A DNA stretch of 64,000 bases. It comes from Calycina herbarum (Eukaryota; Ascomycota; Leotiomycetes; Helotiales; Pezizellaceae). Both the position numbers and the translations under genes were made by a program. Below the pieces are notes generated by a model. The model saw only the letters and a list, made by a program, of their open reading frames with translations, did no database searches and was not told the DNA's origin. The stretch covers positions 1 through 64,000 of the forward strand of contig LLEY01000170.1 of assembly GCA_001414485.1 (NCBI GenBank). The letters run 5' to 3'. Shown piece after piece: positions 12,371-22,757 of this stretch. Numbering within the stretch: the stretch's first letter is position 1; the number at the start of each line of letters is the position of its first letter.

Positions 12371-13321
12371 ATGCTTCTTTCAAGTGCACCACAACCATCC
12401 ACATTATGGAGAACAGCTATACTTTCTATCTTCTGCGTCTTTCTATTCTACAAATACGTCACCTGGGATATTCATCGTTCAGATGACGAATTCATCACAA
12501 CCTACGATTTGCAGCCAGTCGAATCTGATAACACCCCCCATATACCCAAAATAATGTGGTACAAACTCGGCCCCAAAGGTCTCAGTCCTGAACTACAAGG
12601 TTCCATCTACACCTGCCTCGATAAAAATCCCACCTACTCATACGAATTCATGACCGACTCATACAGCGACCACTGGGTCAAACAGACCTTCGCCCACGAC
12701 CCCGAACTCGTGGATACGTATCTCGCTCTCCCGTTCCCAATCTTGAAAGCTGGTTTCCTCCGTTATCTACTACTTTTTGCCGAGGGTGGTATATGGAACG
12801 ATCTCGATGTTTCTTGTAACGTACCGATTGATGAGTGGATTCCAGCCGAGTACAAAGAAAAAGCGAAACTGGTTGTGGGAATGGAAATGGATAGTATTCG
12901 ATGGGACAAGAAGATGGAACGTCAGTTTAATATCTGGACCTTTATGGCGCAGGAGGGGTCCCCGCATTTAGGGATGGTGATTGATGATATAATGGTGGGT
13001 TTGAAAAATACGAGTAGTACCAACAATGTTACGATTGGGGGATTGACTATGGATATGTTGGATGTTATTGAGATGACGGGTCCGATGAGGATGACGAGGT
13101 CGATCCTGAAGAGTTTGAAAAGAAGGGTGGGGGGGTTTGATGAGAAGAGCTATTTTGAGCTGAAGGAGCCATTGTTGGTAGATGATGTTCTGATTTTACC
13201 GTCGTATTCTATGGCTTCTACCGTGAACAATTATGAGAAGGAAGATGTAACTGAACCGAAGCTTGTTATCCATCATTATTCTGGAGGCTGGCGAAATCAA
13301 AATGGCGGCGAGACAGTTTAG
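12371..13321 (+). CDS. GT32 glycosyltransferase, Och1-like mannosyltransferase family
   Basis: Single exon, 316 aa. It is a type II membrane protein: a short cytosolic tail, an anchor at about residues 14-31 (TAILSIFCVFLFYKYV), then a lumenal catalytic domain. Family features are IPKIMWYKLGPKGLS (the IPK-W start of GT32), FPILKAGFLRYLLLFAEGG and the DxD metal/sugar-nucleotide motif NDLDV near residue 143. A conserved terminal VIHHYSGGWR matches the HxxxxSW-type ending. GT32 members work in the Golgi on N-glycan outer chains or on glycolipids. Whether this is true Och1 or one of the many fungal paralogues cannot be told from sequence, so I give no symbol. Confidence 0.88.
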   Translation: MLLSSAPQPSTLWRTAILSIFCVFLFYKYVTWDIHRSDDEFITTYDLQPVESDNTPHIPKIMWYKLGPKGLSPELQGSIYTCLDKNPTYSYEFMTDSYSDHWVKQTFAHDPELVDTYLALPFPILKAGFLRYLLLFAEGGIWNDLDVSCNVPIDEWIPAEYKEKAKLVVGMEMDSIRWDKKMERQFNIWTFMAQEGSPHLGMVIDDIMVGLKNTSSTNNVTIGGLTMDMLDVIEMTGPMRMTRSILKSLKRRVGGFDEKSYFELKEPLLVDDVLILPSYSMASTVNNYEKEDVTEPKLVIHHYSGGWRNQNGGETV

Positions 13322-14195
13322 CATGGTAGTTGCTTTTGACTCTGATGTTGTCACAATTGGTAGCTTAAGATATTCTTAGATATTCGACGAAAATTTATTA
13401 AAAGGAGTGTAATAGGGTGATCAAACTCGATCATCATTATGTTTAATTAACCCATTCGCACTCCAACTCCAACTCGGGTTTTGAAAAGTCGGTTGGGGAG
13501 CAGCGACCGAAGTGTACCATGGTCCCGGCGTATACGAGATATACCTGTATACCATGGGGTATATGCGTATGCCATACCCACTTTTTTCAGCGTATACGAG
13601 GCTATACGAAAAGTTTCTTTAATTCCCAGTCACCTTTTTAAAGCTATTCCCACTTTACTAGCCTTTTTAAGTATAATAAAACTTTTTTAAAACCTAGATA
13701 AGAGATTTCAATACAAAACAGATACTCAGCAGTCTTAATTAAGTTTCTTAGTGTTTTATATTATTCTTAGGAGTAAAAAATAAGTAAAAAGCAAAGTTTT
13801 TAAGTAGAGTTACATGTTACAGAAGGACTACCACCTTCCAGCTTCTGCATTACAAATCCAGAATCATATTCCCTCCATGTATCCTCCTCGATTTCCTCGA
13901 AATTCCTCGGTGGCAATGGGTTTATTCGTGCAATGAAACCCTTTCTCGGGTGTGAGTTAAGTGTTCCTTCAGTATTTGTAAACCTCTGTGAGACGAGCAG
14001 TGTTTCGAGATGTGAGTTTCGAAGGAAGAAGCTTGATTTTTCGGAATAAGTGTTTGAAGGTTGCGAGAGAGGATGCGGAGAGCGCGAGACCAATTTCTAC
14101 TCTGCTCCAGATTGCAAGATCTGTGAAGTATGTAGCTTCTGTAACTCTTTTTGTCGCTTTTTACCTACTAAACTTCGAAAAGCAACACCCACGGT
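13322..14195. other. Intergenic with an A+T-rich, RIP-like stretch
   Basis: At about 13510-13610 GTATAC/TATACG words recur many times (GCGTATACGAG, TGTATACC, GTATATGCG). A run rich in A and T follows to about 13800. This looks like a decayed repeat, but no ends are recognisable. From 14120 the sequence begins to resemble a lipase signal peptide region (see next entry). Confidence 0.4.
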
Positions 14196-15344
14196 AGCGA
14201 CCACAGCCATCCTAGAGAATGTAACGCATTACGTGCAATTCTAAGCTGCCGCTTATTGCAACTCCGATGAATCGTTATTTGGTATCAAAGTGACTTGCGC
14301 TTATAATGCCTGTCCGCAAGTAGGGAATTCAACAGTAACCAACTTTACATACCTAGGGTTCGTCTTCCAAGCTCCAAGGTTCATAGAAATATATGTTTAA
14401 TTCTCAAATTTAAATATGGCCAATCTATGGTCTCAGGATTCGTCGGTATCGATCACAAAAGCCAGCAGATTGTGGTTGCGTACCAAGGGACGAAGACAGT
14501 GACAAACCTCTTCACTGAGTAAGTGATACATTTCACTCTAACTTGATATTCAGTTCCGCTAACTATCTTTCCGTCAGTATAATCTGCCCTCTCGAAAGCT
14601 GCAGTGACCTTGTATCTGGGTGCAAACTGCACAGCGGTTTCCAAAACGCCTGGGGGGACGTGAGCAGCAACACAATAGCTGCCGTAACCTCAGCCAAAGC
14701 CTCCTACCCATCCTACACAATCATAACAACCGGGCACAGTCTCGGAGGAGCAATAGCAATCATCAGTGTGAGCAAAGATTAATCATGAATCTGATTATTA
14801 ATCTGATTAACGTGATTATATTAGATTAGATTTTGATTAACAGGTCCTTTGATTAGATTAGATTAATTAATCTCTGTTAATCAGATTAATCTAATTAATC
14901 CAGTTAATTAATAATAAAGTAATTATCCCTAAAATCCGGGGTTTTCTCCTCTTCTTTAGTCTCTTCCTCTATATAGAATAGTTAGATCTATTAAATTTTC
15001 TACTAACTTAAGTTAAGTTAGTATAGAATCTTACTATATAAAATATATATATAGTTACTTACTTCTCTTTTAACTCTCTTCTTCAAAGCAGAGTAGTATT
15101 AGTATATAGTAAGAGCTTTTTATTATTATATAATTAATAGCTAATTTATTAAGGCTATTATTAAAGAAGTTACGTAGAATAGAGTAGAAAGAAGATCTCG
15201 CTTAAGCTCTCGACAGTCTTGGAACCCTACTCCGATGCCTCGGTCCGAGCTCCGATACCTCCGGCCCGGGCATGTGTATATATTAGTAAGTTAATCAATT
15301 ATTAATCAGATTAATAGTGATTAGATTAGATTAGATTATGATTA

Positions 15345-16686
15345 CTACGTACAGGTGGAAACAAATGTAACTGCAGGGGTAAAAATCAGCTGTCTTACAG
15401 GGGGCTCCACCAATCATTCCACCTAAAAAACAGCTGTTCTAACCAAAATTAACAGCTGTTCATGCTGCTTTAAAAGCCAGGATCCTGCTCTCCATTTCAC
15501 TGTTCCTTATGGCAGAACCATTCAACGTTCCTACTCCTAAAACACCTACTCATTTTGCTTCTAGAGATGATAGGCTACGCATACAGACCTTATATCATGA
15601 CGCAGGCTGGACTGTTAATGATATCCTCCTCCAATATCCTCAAATAACACGCCGTCAGGTCTATTATGCTCTCACCCATAGACTTACTCCTCAAAAGCAT
15701 ACTACTGGCAGGCATGTCCTCCTTGATACGCCCCACCGGAAGCACCTTATCAACTGGGTCACACAATCCTCCTTCACACGCGAAATCCCTTGGGCAGAGC
15801 TCCCCAAATAGCTGGAATGGGACAATTGGTGTGGTAGTGTAGCTATTAGGACAGCATTTAAAAAGGAGGGATACACTAGAGCAGTGAGAAGAAAGAAAGC
15901 ACTACTCTCTGAGGCCAACAGAATCAAGAGGCTTGACTAGGCTATAGAGCATTTGGCATGGACTGATGAACAGTGGGATACAATACTCTGGATTGATGAG
16001 AGCTAGGTGCAACCAGGCTATTATAGGAGACAGTGGTGCACACGACTAATTGGGCCCTCAGAGGTTGATCATCCTGATTGCATCTCTCATAAATGGCAGA
16101 GGAAGATAGGATAGATGTTTTAGGGTTGTATGTCAGGGAAATATAGCAAGGGAGCAAGTGTATTCTAGGAAAAGGCATAGAAGACAATTACAGCAGAATC
16201 CTATTGTGAGCGCGTCTTCCCAGTCATTTGGAACTACTTCTACAACTCTCAGAACCCGCATCCAGGACTCTTATTTCAGCAGGATAGAGGACTAGGACAT
16301 AATGCAGCATATTCCTTGGCATATATAGCAGATAGAGGAGTTGTACCAGTCTTCCATTACCCATTCTCTCCAGATCTGAACCCTATTAACGCTCTATGGA
16401 ATAGAATAAAGGATATTTTAGAAGCATTGCACCCAGAAGTGCATAGGAACTCTGAAAGGTTGAGAGCAGCTGTTGCAGAAGCCTGGGAAGCTATCACAGA
16501 TACAGAAGTCAAAGAGCTAGTGTATATAATGCACCAGCGCTGTCAGGATGTTAAGGATGCCAATGGAATGTATACAAGCTGGTAGAATAGTCTGAATAAC
16601 CTCATTTTTGAGCTTTTGCCCGTATGGTGCTATTCTTAAAGCAGCGTGACAGTGGCAAATTTACATTTGTTTCCCCCTGTACGTAG
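15345..16686 (+). mobile_element. Tc1/mariner transposon, 1342 bp
   Basis: Terminal inverted repeats match over 26 bp with one mismatch. They start CTACGTACAGG and end GGAAACAAATGTAA at both ends, and TA dinucleotides flank at 15343-15344 and 16687-16688, as expected for the superfamily. It is inserted inside the GATTA-rich element. The single reading frame it carries is described separately. Confidence 0.88.
15509..16585 (+). pseudogene. Tc1/mariner transposase with seven in-frame TAG codons
   Basis: One continuous frame of 359 codons with no frameshift, interrupted by seven stops, all TAG. The N-terminus has a helix-turn-helix region (RLRIQTLYHDAGWTVNDILL, then ITRRQVYYAL). The catalytic part shows LWIDES (first Asp), QQDRGLGHNA (second Asp) and FSPDLNPINALW, where the acidic residue of the family's PDLNPIE motif is replaced by Asn. 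Most of the stops fall where the context suggests Trp (for example MF-stop-GC and VF-stop-EK). TGG to TAG is the change RIP makes at CpA on the opposite strand. The protein cannot be made as it stands. Confidence 0.85.
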
Positions 16687-17150
16687 TATTGCCTAAGAAC
16701 CCTTGATTAGATAAGATTAATAGCTATTAATCTAATCTAATCTAATCATTTCTTACACTGCAGGCTACCATTGCGGCTGCATATCTCCGGAAAGCAAACT
16801 TTGCAGTCGACGTCTACTCCTTCGGCTCTCCACGACCAGGAAACGATGATTTCGCAAATTACATAGATGCGGGAAACGGAGCACACTACCGCGTAACACA
16901 CACAGATGATCAAATCCCAGGTGTCCCACCAAAGTGGATTGGATACAGACACAGTGGTACCGAGTTCTGGTTAGCGAGTGGAGGAGATGAGATGGTTGAT
17001 TATGCTGTTGGGGAAATTCGGATCTGTACTAGGATTGAGAATGAGGATTGTAATGATGGGACTTTTACTTTGGATCTGACACCTCATAAGTTGTCTTCAT
17101 CGGGTCAGTCTTTGCAAGTCTGCCACTTCGGAATTTACGGCATAGAGTAG

Positions 17151-19134
17151 TATGCTTTATAATTAGAGAGAAGAAAGTCAGAATAATGTAGTTGATAATA
17201 GATAAAGGTCTCTTGTTAATTTGCTTAGCTCGATTGTGGCATTTTAGTGGAGAAACGACGGAATCGTACTTACTAAAATCAACTGCTCATGATGAACCCC
17301 TTAGTGCATTAGGAGGCCAGTGGATTCGACCTCAGTGGCTAAACATACGTACTTTGAGACTTAAAACATTGCCCCAGGACAATCGTACAGCAGAATACGC
17401 AACGGCTCTTTTCTCCGCCGCCCGCAATGGGGCGGATCGAGCGCAAATCTGGGAGGATAAAGGGATGGATACCACAGCGTCTGAAAGCATCTCTACCTCA
17501 TGCCCGGCAGAGTCCGAGAGATTCCGTCCCTCAGGTGGAATAGCCCATCAGAGAGTTCATTTTCGACAAAAAAAAAAACTTTCGACAGCAAAACCAAGTT
17601 CCAGAAATCGTAAGAACTAGAAACCTCACAACCCAGGATTCATTGCAGAGATAAAATAGAGGCAATTCGCTAGGCGACATTGGAAGTAATGCCCGGGCTC
17701 TGGTGGTGTTCAGCAAACCTCCAGATGGATCGAGTTGAGCGCCTCGTAGCTTCTGATAGTTATGAACAAAACGTCGCTTTTAATTTATATCTAAGCGCGA
17801 CGAAAAAGAGAAATTCTGATGCAAACATGCAATTTCAGAACTTTCTGTAACAGTTGGTTACACATTACTTCGGCCAGAGGGGGGTCTGATTAGATTTATC
17901 TACAAGCGTGTTGTTTTGATATCTCTTGTAGTTGAGCAATCCTTCATATATCAGAACATCAAGAAATGAAACTTTTCACTCAAAGGACGAGAGAGATTTG
18001 ATGCATCTAGTTTCCAACCATCAAGATACTTTTATCCAACAAGTTAGGGTTAATTCTCAATACCTCTCAACTTTAAAAAAACATTTTAATAGCTGCCTGT
18101 CCCCCCACAAAAGTTCACGAGCAGTCTGTCATTATTCTGTCTTAATGTCAAGAGCAACCTGTAACCCATTTAAATATATCAGTGTATGAAAGAGCAGGAT
18201 AGGGTGCATACTACCCTGATTTAGGGAATAATTCAAACCTCAGTATATCCGCTACTCAATCCATTTAGTCCACCCTAGTAATGTTCACTTCTCTCTCTAT
18301 GGCGTTCACCTCCAATATTGTCAGGTCCATAAAACAAGCAAACGTGAAAAACGTATTTGACAGCAGAAGCTTCATCGATAGTATTAGGCCTCGGATTTTC
18401 ACCTCCAATTTCTGACATCACAGGTGCAACACAGACAACCAGTTCATTATATCATTTCCCGTAATTGAAATAAAATGGTTTGTTTCCTACTTAATACACA
18501 AGGAAGTTACTACCCACAAGGGAATTTCAAGTATATCCTGGCTGACATCCATACCACCCTAGTTGCTCTCCACACACCTATTTTATACTCAATATTTTCT
18601 ACGTTGAGTTGTGTCATCAAAGGAGATGAGTAAGAATTCCAAGCTTTACCGACGGCACTCTTCTGTTAAATTGATCGAAATAGTCTCGGACAACGATAGT
18701 AAGGAATCCAGAAGGCTAGGAGAATGAAGAATTCGAACCTCTCGAATAACACTATTTATTGTCCTAGCCAGGTTCGCACAATCTACAAGAACGTAGGTAA
18801 CGGAGAGTAATGCGAGAATCTCTTACGCAAATACTTCCCTCAAAGTCTACCATAGAAATCATAAACAATCAATTCAGCTATTCATAGTGACATCTAATAA
18901 TATTAAAAACTAGAAAATATATCTCTACCAAATCTCTTAGGTAATCTAGAGACCCAAAAATCAGTTTACCGAGAAACAATGCGTACGACCTAATCGTGAA
19001 CCCCCAATCTCAACCCTTAAAATGCGCCGCTTTCCCTCATGCCATTTCCAACAATTATCATGCTAATAAAAATTATATACTAGAATCGTCTCCTATCCCA
19101 AGCCCCTCATCTTTCTCACTCTCCATCGATACCC
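17151..19134. other. Intergenic, 2 kb, no gene seen
   Basis: Between the ends of two converging genes. It contains a poly-A run at 17570-17578 and ordinary A+T-rich sequence. Open frames are short and show no family resemblance. Confidence 0.45.
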
Positions 19135-22100
19135 TCAAACAGGTCCCTCCCCTGGCAACGGGAACCCCGGCAAATTAGGCCAATTCCCCAAATTCGCCGG
19201 ATCCCCTCCAATCCTAACAAACTGTCCCACACTAGGCGTCGGCCCATCAAGAACAAACATCATATACCACCCCGGCGGACAAACATGAGCATTAGGTGGA
19301 CTGGTAACCGTACAAGTCGTTCCCGCACAACTCACAGCAGGAAACATAGTTCGTTGACCCATGGAGTTGCCGTGAGTACTGGATACACTTCCTAATAAAG
19401 ATACCTTCGCATTCCCAGTGCTTGAGGTGAAAGTTATCGATTGGCCATACCCCCAATCTTTATTCGTGATCGTAAAGGTAGGACGTGCCAGCCCGGAAAG
19501 AAGGTATGGAGGGCTGAAGACCTCGACACGGTACTCTTCGGGGAAGGTATCGGGTGGTGTGAGATATTGACCCGAGGGATCGGAACCGGAGACCATTACT
19601 CGGCCGTCGAGGAGGACGATGGCTTCGGAATGGTAAAGACGGGCGACAGTTGTGTTTGCCATTACACTCATTCTTTGGTTGGCGGCTTTCGTGGGGTCGT
19701 AGAGGACGGCGTTGTAGTTTGGTGCTCCGGCGAGACCGAAACCTGCGACTCCATGTTGGCCTCCTCCGAGGATGACATATGTTCCGTCTGGGAGACCAGC
19801 CATGCAGGGCATGACACGGCGAGATGGCTGGAGAGGATGTTAGTTGGATGATGGGGATTGGGGGGGTTTTAATTACCATTCTTTCGATCAGCCACGTTGG
19901 GTTTGGAGCTTCTGGTTGGGTGGAAACGCAGTTGTCGATTGGATATCCGCCTCCTTCGGTAGAACCACCACAGACAAGTACTCCGAGAGGGTCTGTGAAA
20001 GGTGCGTATTGAGGCAAGCTAACAGTGGCACCTTGGAGTTGGTATGAACGTCCACCTGAAGGATCATTGACAGCACCTGGCATGTTTGGTAAAGTCTTGA
20101 TGGTATTGAAGTTGACTTCATCAATAATGCGAGCTTCGTTGTAGTAAACAATGAGGATACCAGATGGCACGACCGTGATCCATGGGTACAAGTTGAATGG
20201 AGCAGTACGGTCCAAGAAATCCAGGTATTTGGTTGTATTTGAATATCCACTTTGAGTACTGGCATCTGGGACACCAGTCGGGGGAAGAATCTCGAGTGTC
20301 GGTTGCTCTGCAGCATTTTGGCCAATCTCGCCACCAACGACAAGAATAGAACCATTTGCCATGACCATTGCAGAAGGATACCAACGTGCTACCTGGAGCT
20401 TGAGATGAGCACCATCCTCAACCCATTGGTTTACACCCTTGACACCTGGAGATCCATCTGGCCAGTAAATTCTCACACCAAGAGTGGACTCACCAGCCCA
20501 ACCTCCGACGTTGATTTGTCTCCCTGCTTTATCGGGCATGGTGACACCCCCGGAGCAGAAAACATCGGATTGAGGTTTGGTCATTTGTCTCCAAGCAGCG
20601 CTGAAATTATCGATTTGGGTCAGATCAAGCTCGTAAGCTCCCGTAGCATTAGGTGCTCCAGTTCCAGCTTTTTCGAGAAAGGTAACTTTTCCAGTGATTG
20701 CCTGTGATGTGATAAGAGGAACGATCAAGCCTCCAATAAGTAGCGAGTATTGGCCAGCTGACGCTCCGGTAGGAAAGTCCCACTTGTAGAGGGGGTCGGT
20801 TGCATTCCATGTGTAATAAGTGAGCCTATTACCAGAACCACAAAGATATTGAAGAGCACCAGTGCATGGAGCACTACATTCGGAGTCTGCGTATGTAGCC
20901 GGTGGGGTGGCATATGTATAGTGATCAGGATCCGTCGGCTTAGTTGAAGCAGATGGCATAGATGCAATCAGAAGATTGTCTTGATCACCGCAAACTAAAA
21001 TCCAATCAGCGGAGCAATTTCGAGTCAGGAGAAGTACTTACAGCATTGGGATCCATATTCCTATTTAAGAGTTAATATGAAGACTTTGAATGTAGGATGT
21101 TCGAGTATTGAACTTACCAGGCCCGCAGCGTTGAATCCGAAAGTTTGACATTGGGTAATACATTCTGCTGGTGTATTTGATTGTTTGTCCCAAATTTTGT
21201 AAGGAAAAGTTTGGATGTTGACATTTGCTGCCTCTGCAGAAACCACATTGTCACCCACACAACCGGAATACTTCCATCCTGTAGGTAATCCAGAAATTTG
21301 AGGTCCAGGAGCTTGGAATACTTGAGGAGTTCCGAGAGACATCATGGAAATTCGATTACCAGCACCACAATTCGTTGAGGTAAGCCCAGGGCATGGAACG
21401 TTGCAGTCAGCCTGATTCGCAGCGAGGGCGCCACCATTATATACGAAGTTGTCGCAGAAACACTGTCTGAGATTAGCTATGACAGCATGGCAACACCCGC
21501 ATATCCTTACCTGCACCCCATACTCGGCACCAGCGATAGTGTATCCCAATCCAGCACATGTTTGTACACATTTTTGAAGAGTGTTCGTTGTACTGTCGGG
21601 TTGCTGGTGTGTGAGCATCCGACCATTGGCAGGTTCGGCCCAGCAACCTTGAGAAGTCCAGCCCGTTGGAAACCCTGTAGCAACAGGGACTGTGGAGGTA
21701 GATGTTGGATCCACGTCCGCGCTTGTGGTTGGTTGTGGTGCAGTGCCAGATACAGCGTAGACTGTAAGGCGTCCACCAGCACCACAAAACTCACTGGAAT
21801 CGCCTGCACATAACATCGAACAGTCGCTTGAAGGAGCGACCACCGATCCTGTACCAAAACTATTTCCGCAATAACCTGCATAAAGTCAGCAATGTCCCTG
21901 CATGTCTAACTCTGAAGGACTACGTGCATTCACGACCGTATTCTGTACCGAAGTACGTGTAACCACCGCAGAAGGTTGCGCAAGCCTCAATCGTCATAGT
22001 ATCTGAAGCAGTTGTGATTCCACCCAATGCTCTCCCTGCCGCTGGTTCTGTGCGGCAGCTTTGGAAATCGTAAGTACCCACGGTAGGCTTATTTCCAGGG

Positions 22101-22757
22101 GGGACAACAACAGCTCCACTCCAATAGATGTTCACCCTATTAGGCCCTCCACAAGTTTCAGTGCCATCGCCCGCACATGGCATATTGCAGTCGCTTGCGG
22201 TTGCCGGGACAGACGCCGAAGCGATTGTATTCCCACAATCTAGTCAAACATATCAAAAGCCATACTTGGAATTGGAATTCCACGTGAACTCACAGCATTC
22301 TGTTGAATCTGTGTGATGGAAGTCAGTTAATGACTTTCGGTTGACTGGTTGACGGAAGGATTCAAAGCCCCTGGTTCAAAAGAACTCAGGGATATCAATC
22401 GAAGATAAACAAGATATCCTTACATTCCACGCCAGCATATGCAAAACCCTTTCCAATGCAGTAGGCAATACAAGTTTCTACAGTCGTAGTCCCTGCTGCT
22501 GTATTGGCCCCAGAAAGCGTTCGAACACCATTATCTCTGGATATGCGTCAGCCTGACACCTACAGATACGTTCGTAATGATGACCAGAGTACGTACGTGT
22601 AGCATCCTTGGGATGTCCATCCCGTAGGAAGCACAACCCGTTTTCCAAGGATCGCACCGTGAGCGACAGCAAACTATTCAAGTAAGCCTATGAAACACGA
22701 CGAGAGGGGGGCACTAACAGTAGACAGTATAAAACCTACCCCAATGAAGGACTTCAT
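19135..22757 (-). CDS. Glyoxal-oxidase-like copper radical oxidase (AA5_1) with four N-terminal WSC domains, secreted
   Basis: Ten exons: 22757-22719, 22673-22597, 22536-22424, 22308-22294 (15 nt), 22239-21934, 21875-21511, 21462-21118, 21060-21042 (19 nt), 20994-19877 and 19827-19135, about 1029 aa. The signal peptide [19 protein letters not shown] is split by intron 1. Four Cys-rich WSC carbohydrate-binding domains follow (openings [50 protein letters not shown]). The oxidase then shows [10 protein letters not shown] (Cys of the Tyr-Cys cofactor), ARWYPSAM (its Tyr), RLYHSEA (Tyr-His copper ligands) and [10 protein letters not shown] (last His). All known active-site residues of glyoxal oxidase are present. 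The enzyme should oxidise small aldehydes to acids and release H2O2. The junction after the second WSC (EYGRE...) is awkward. An in-frame ATG at 22769 is an alternative start. Confidence 0.88.

Larger units (their letters stand above)
14772..16751 (-). mobile_element. GATTA-rich non-autonomous element (copy 1), interrupted by a Tc1/mariner element
   Basis: The outer element lies in the lipase intron; its arms are about 14772-15344 and 16687-16751. On the minus strand it begins AAATGATTAGATTAGATTAG, continues through a G+C-rich core (15220-15275) and the landmark GAGCTTAAGCGAGATC, and ends in ATTAATC/GATTAA repeats. The same order of segments occurs on the plus strand at 53811-59925 once insertions there are removed. 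The uninterrupted length is about 640 bp. It has no coding capacity. Exact termini and target-site duplication are uncertain because the ends are simple repeats. Confidence 0.7.
14196..17150 (+). pseudogene. Class-3 (alpha/beta hydrolase) secreted lipase, probably inactivated; split by a transposon-filled intron
   Basis: Recognisable pieces are AILENVTHYVQF, an in-frame TAA at 14242-14244, then AAAYCNSDESLFGIKV; exon 14437-14518 (GFVGIDHKSQQIVVAYQG); exon 14578-14767 (LHSGFQNAWGDV, nucleophile GHSLGGAIA); and exon 16764-17150 (VYSFGSPRPGN, HTDDQIPGVPP with the Asp, WIGYRHSG with the His). The triad is intact and the last two joins are in phase. The 5' end is damaged. There is no start codon in frame, a signal-peptide-like stretch (KYVASVTLFVAFYL, about 14127-14170) lies in another frame, a stop interrupts QF-AAAYC, and no in-phase donor reaches the exon at 14437. 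The intron 14768-16763 (1996 bp, GTGAGC...CTGCAG) contains nested mobile DNA. An undetected exon structure at the 5' end could still rescue the gene. Confidence 0.7.

Noticed and set aside
19460..20959. Long open frame reading past 19877 into [11 protein letters not shown] and beyond
   Set aside because: It runs through the 49-bp intron 19828-19876 into a wrong frame; the spliced version restores the oxidase C-terminus.
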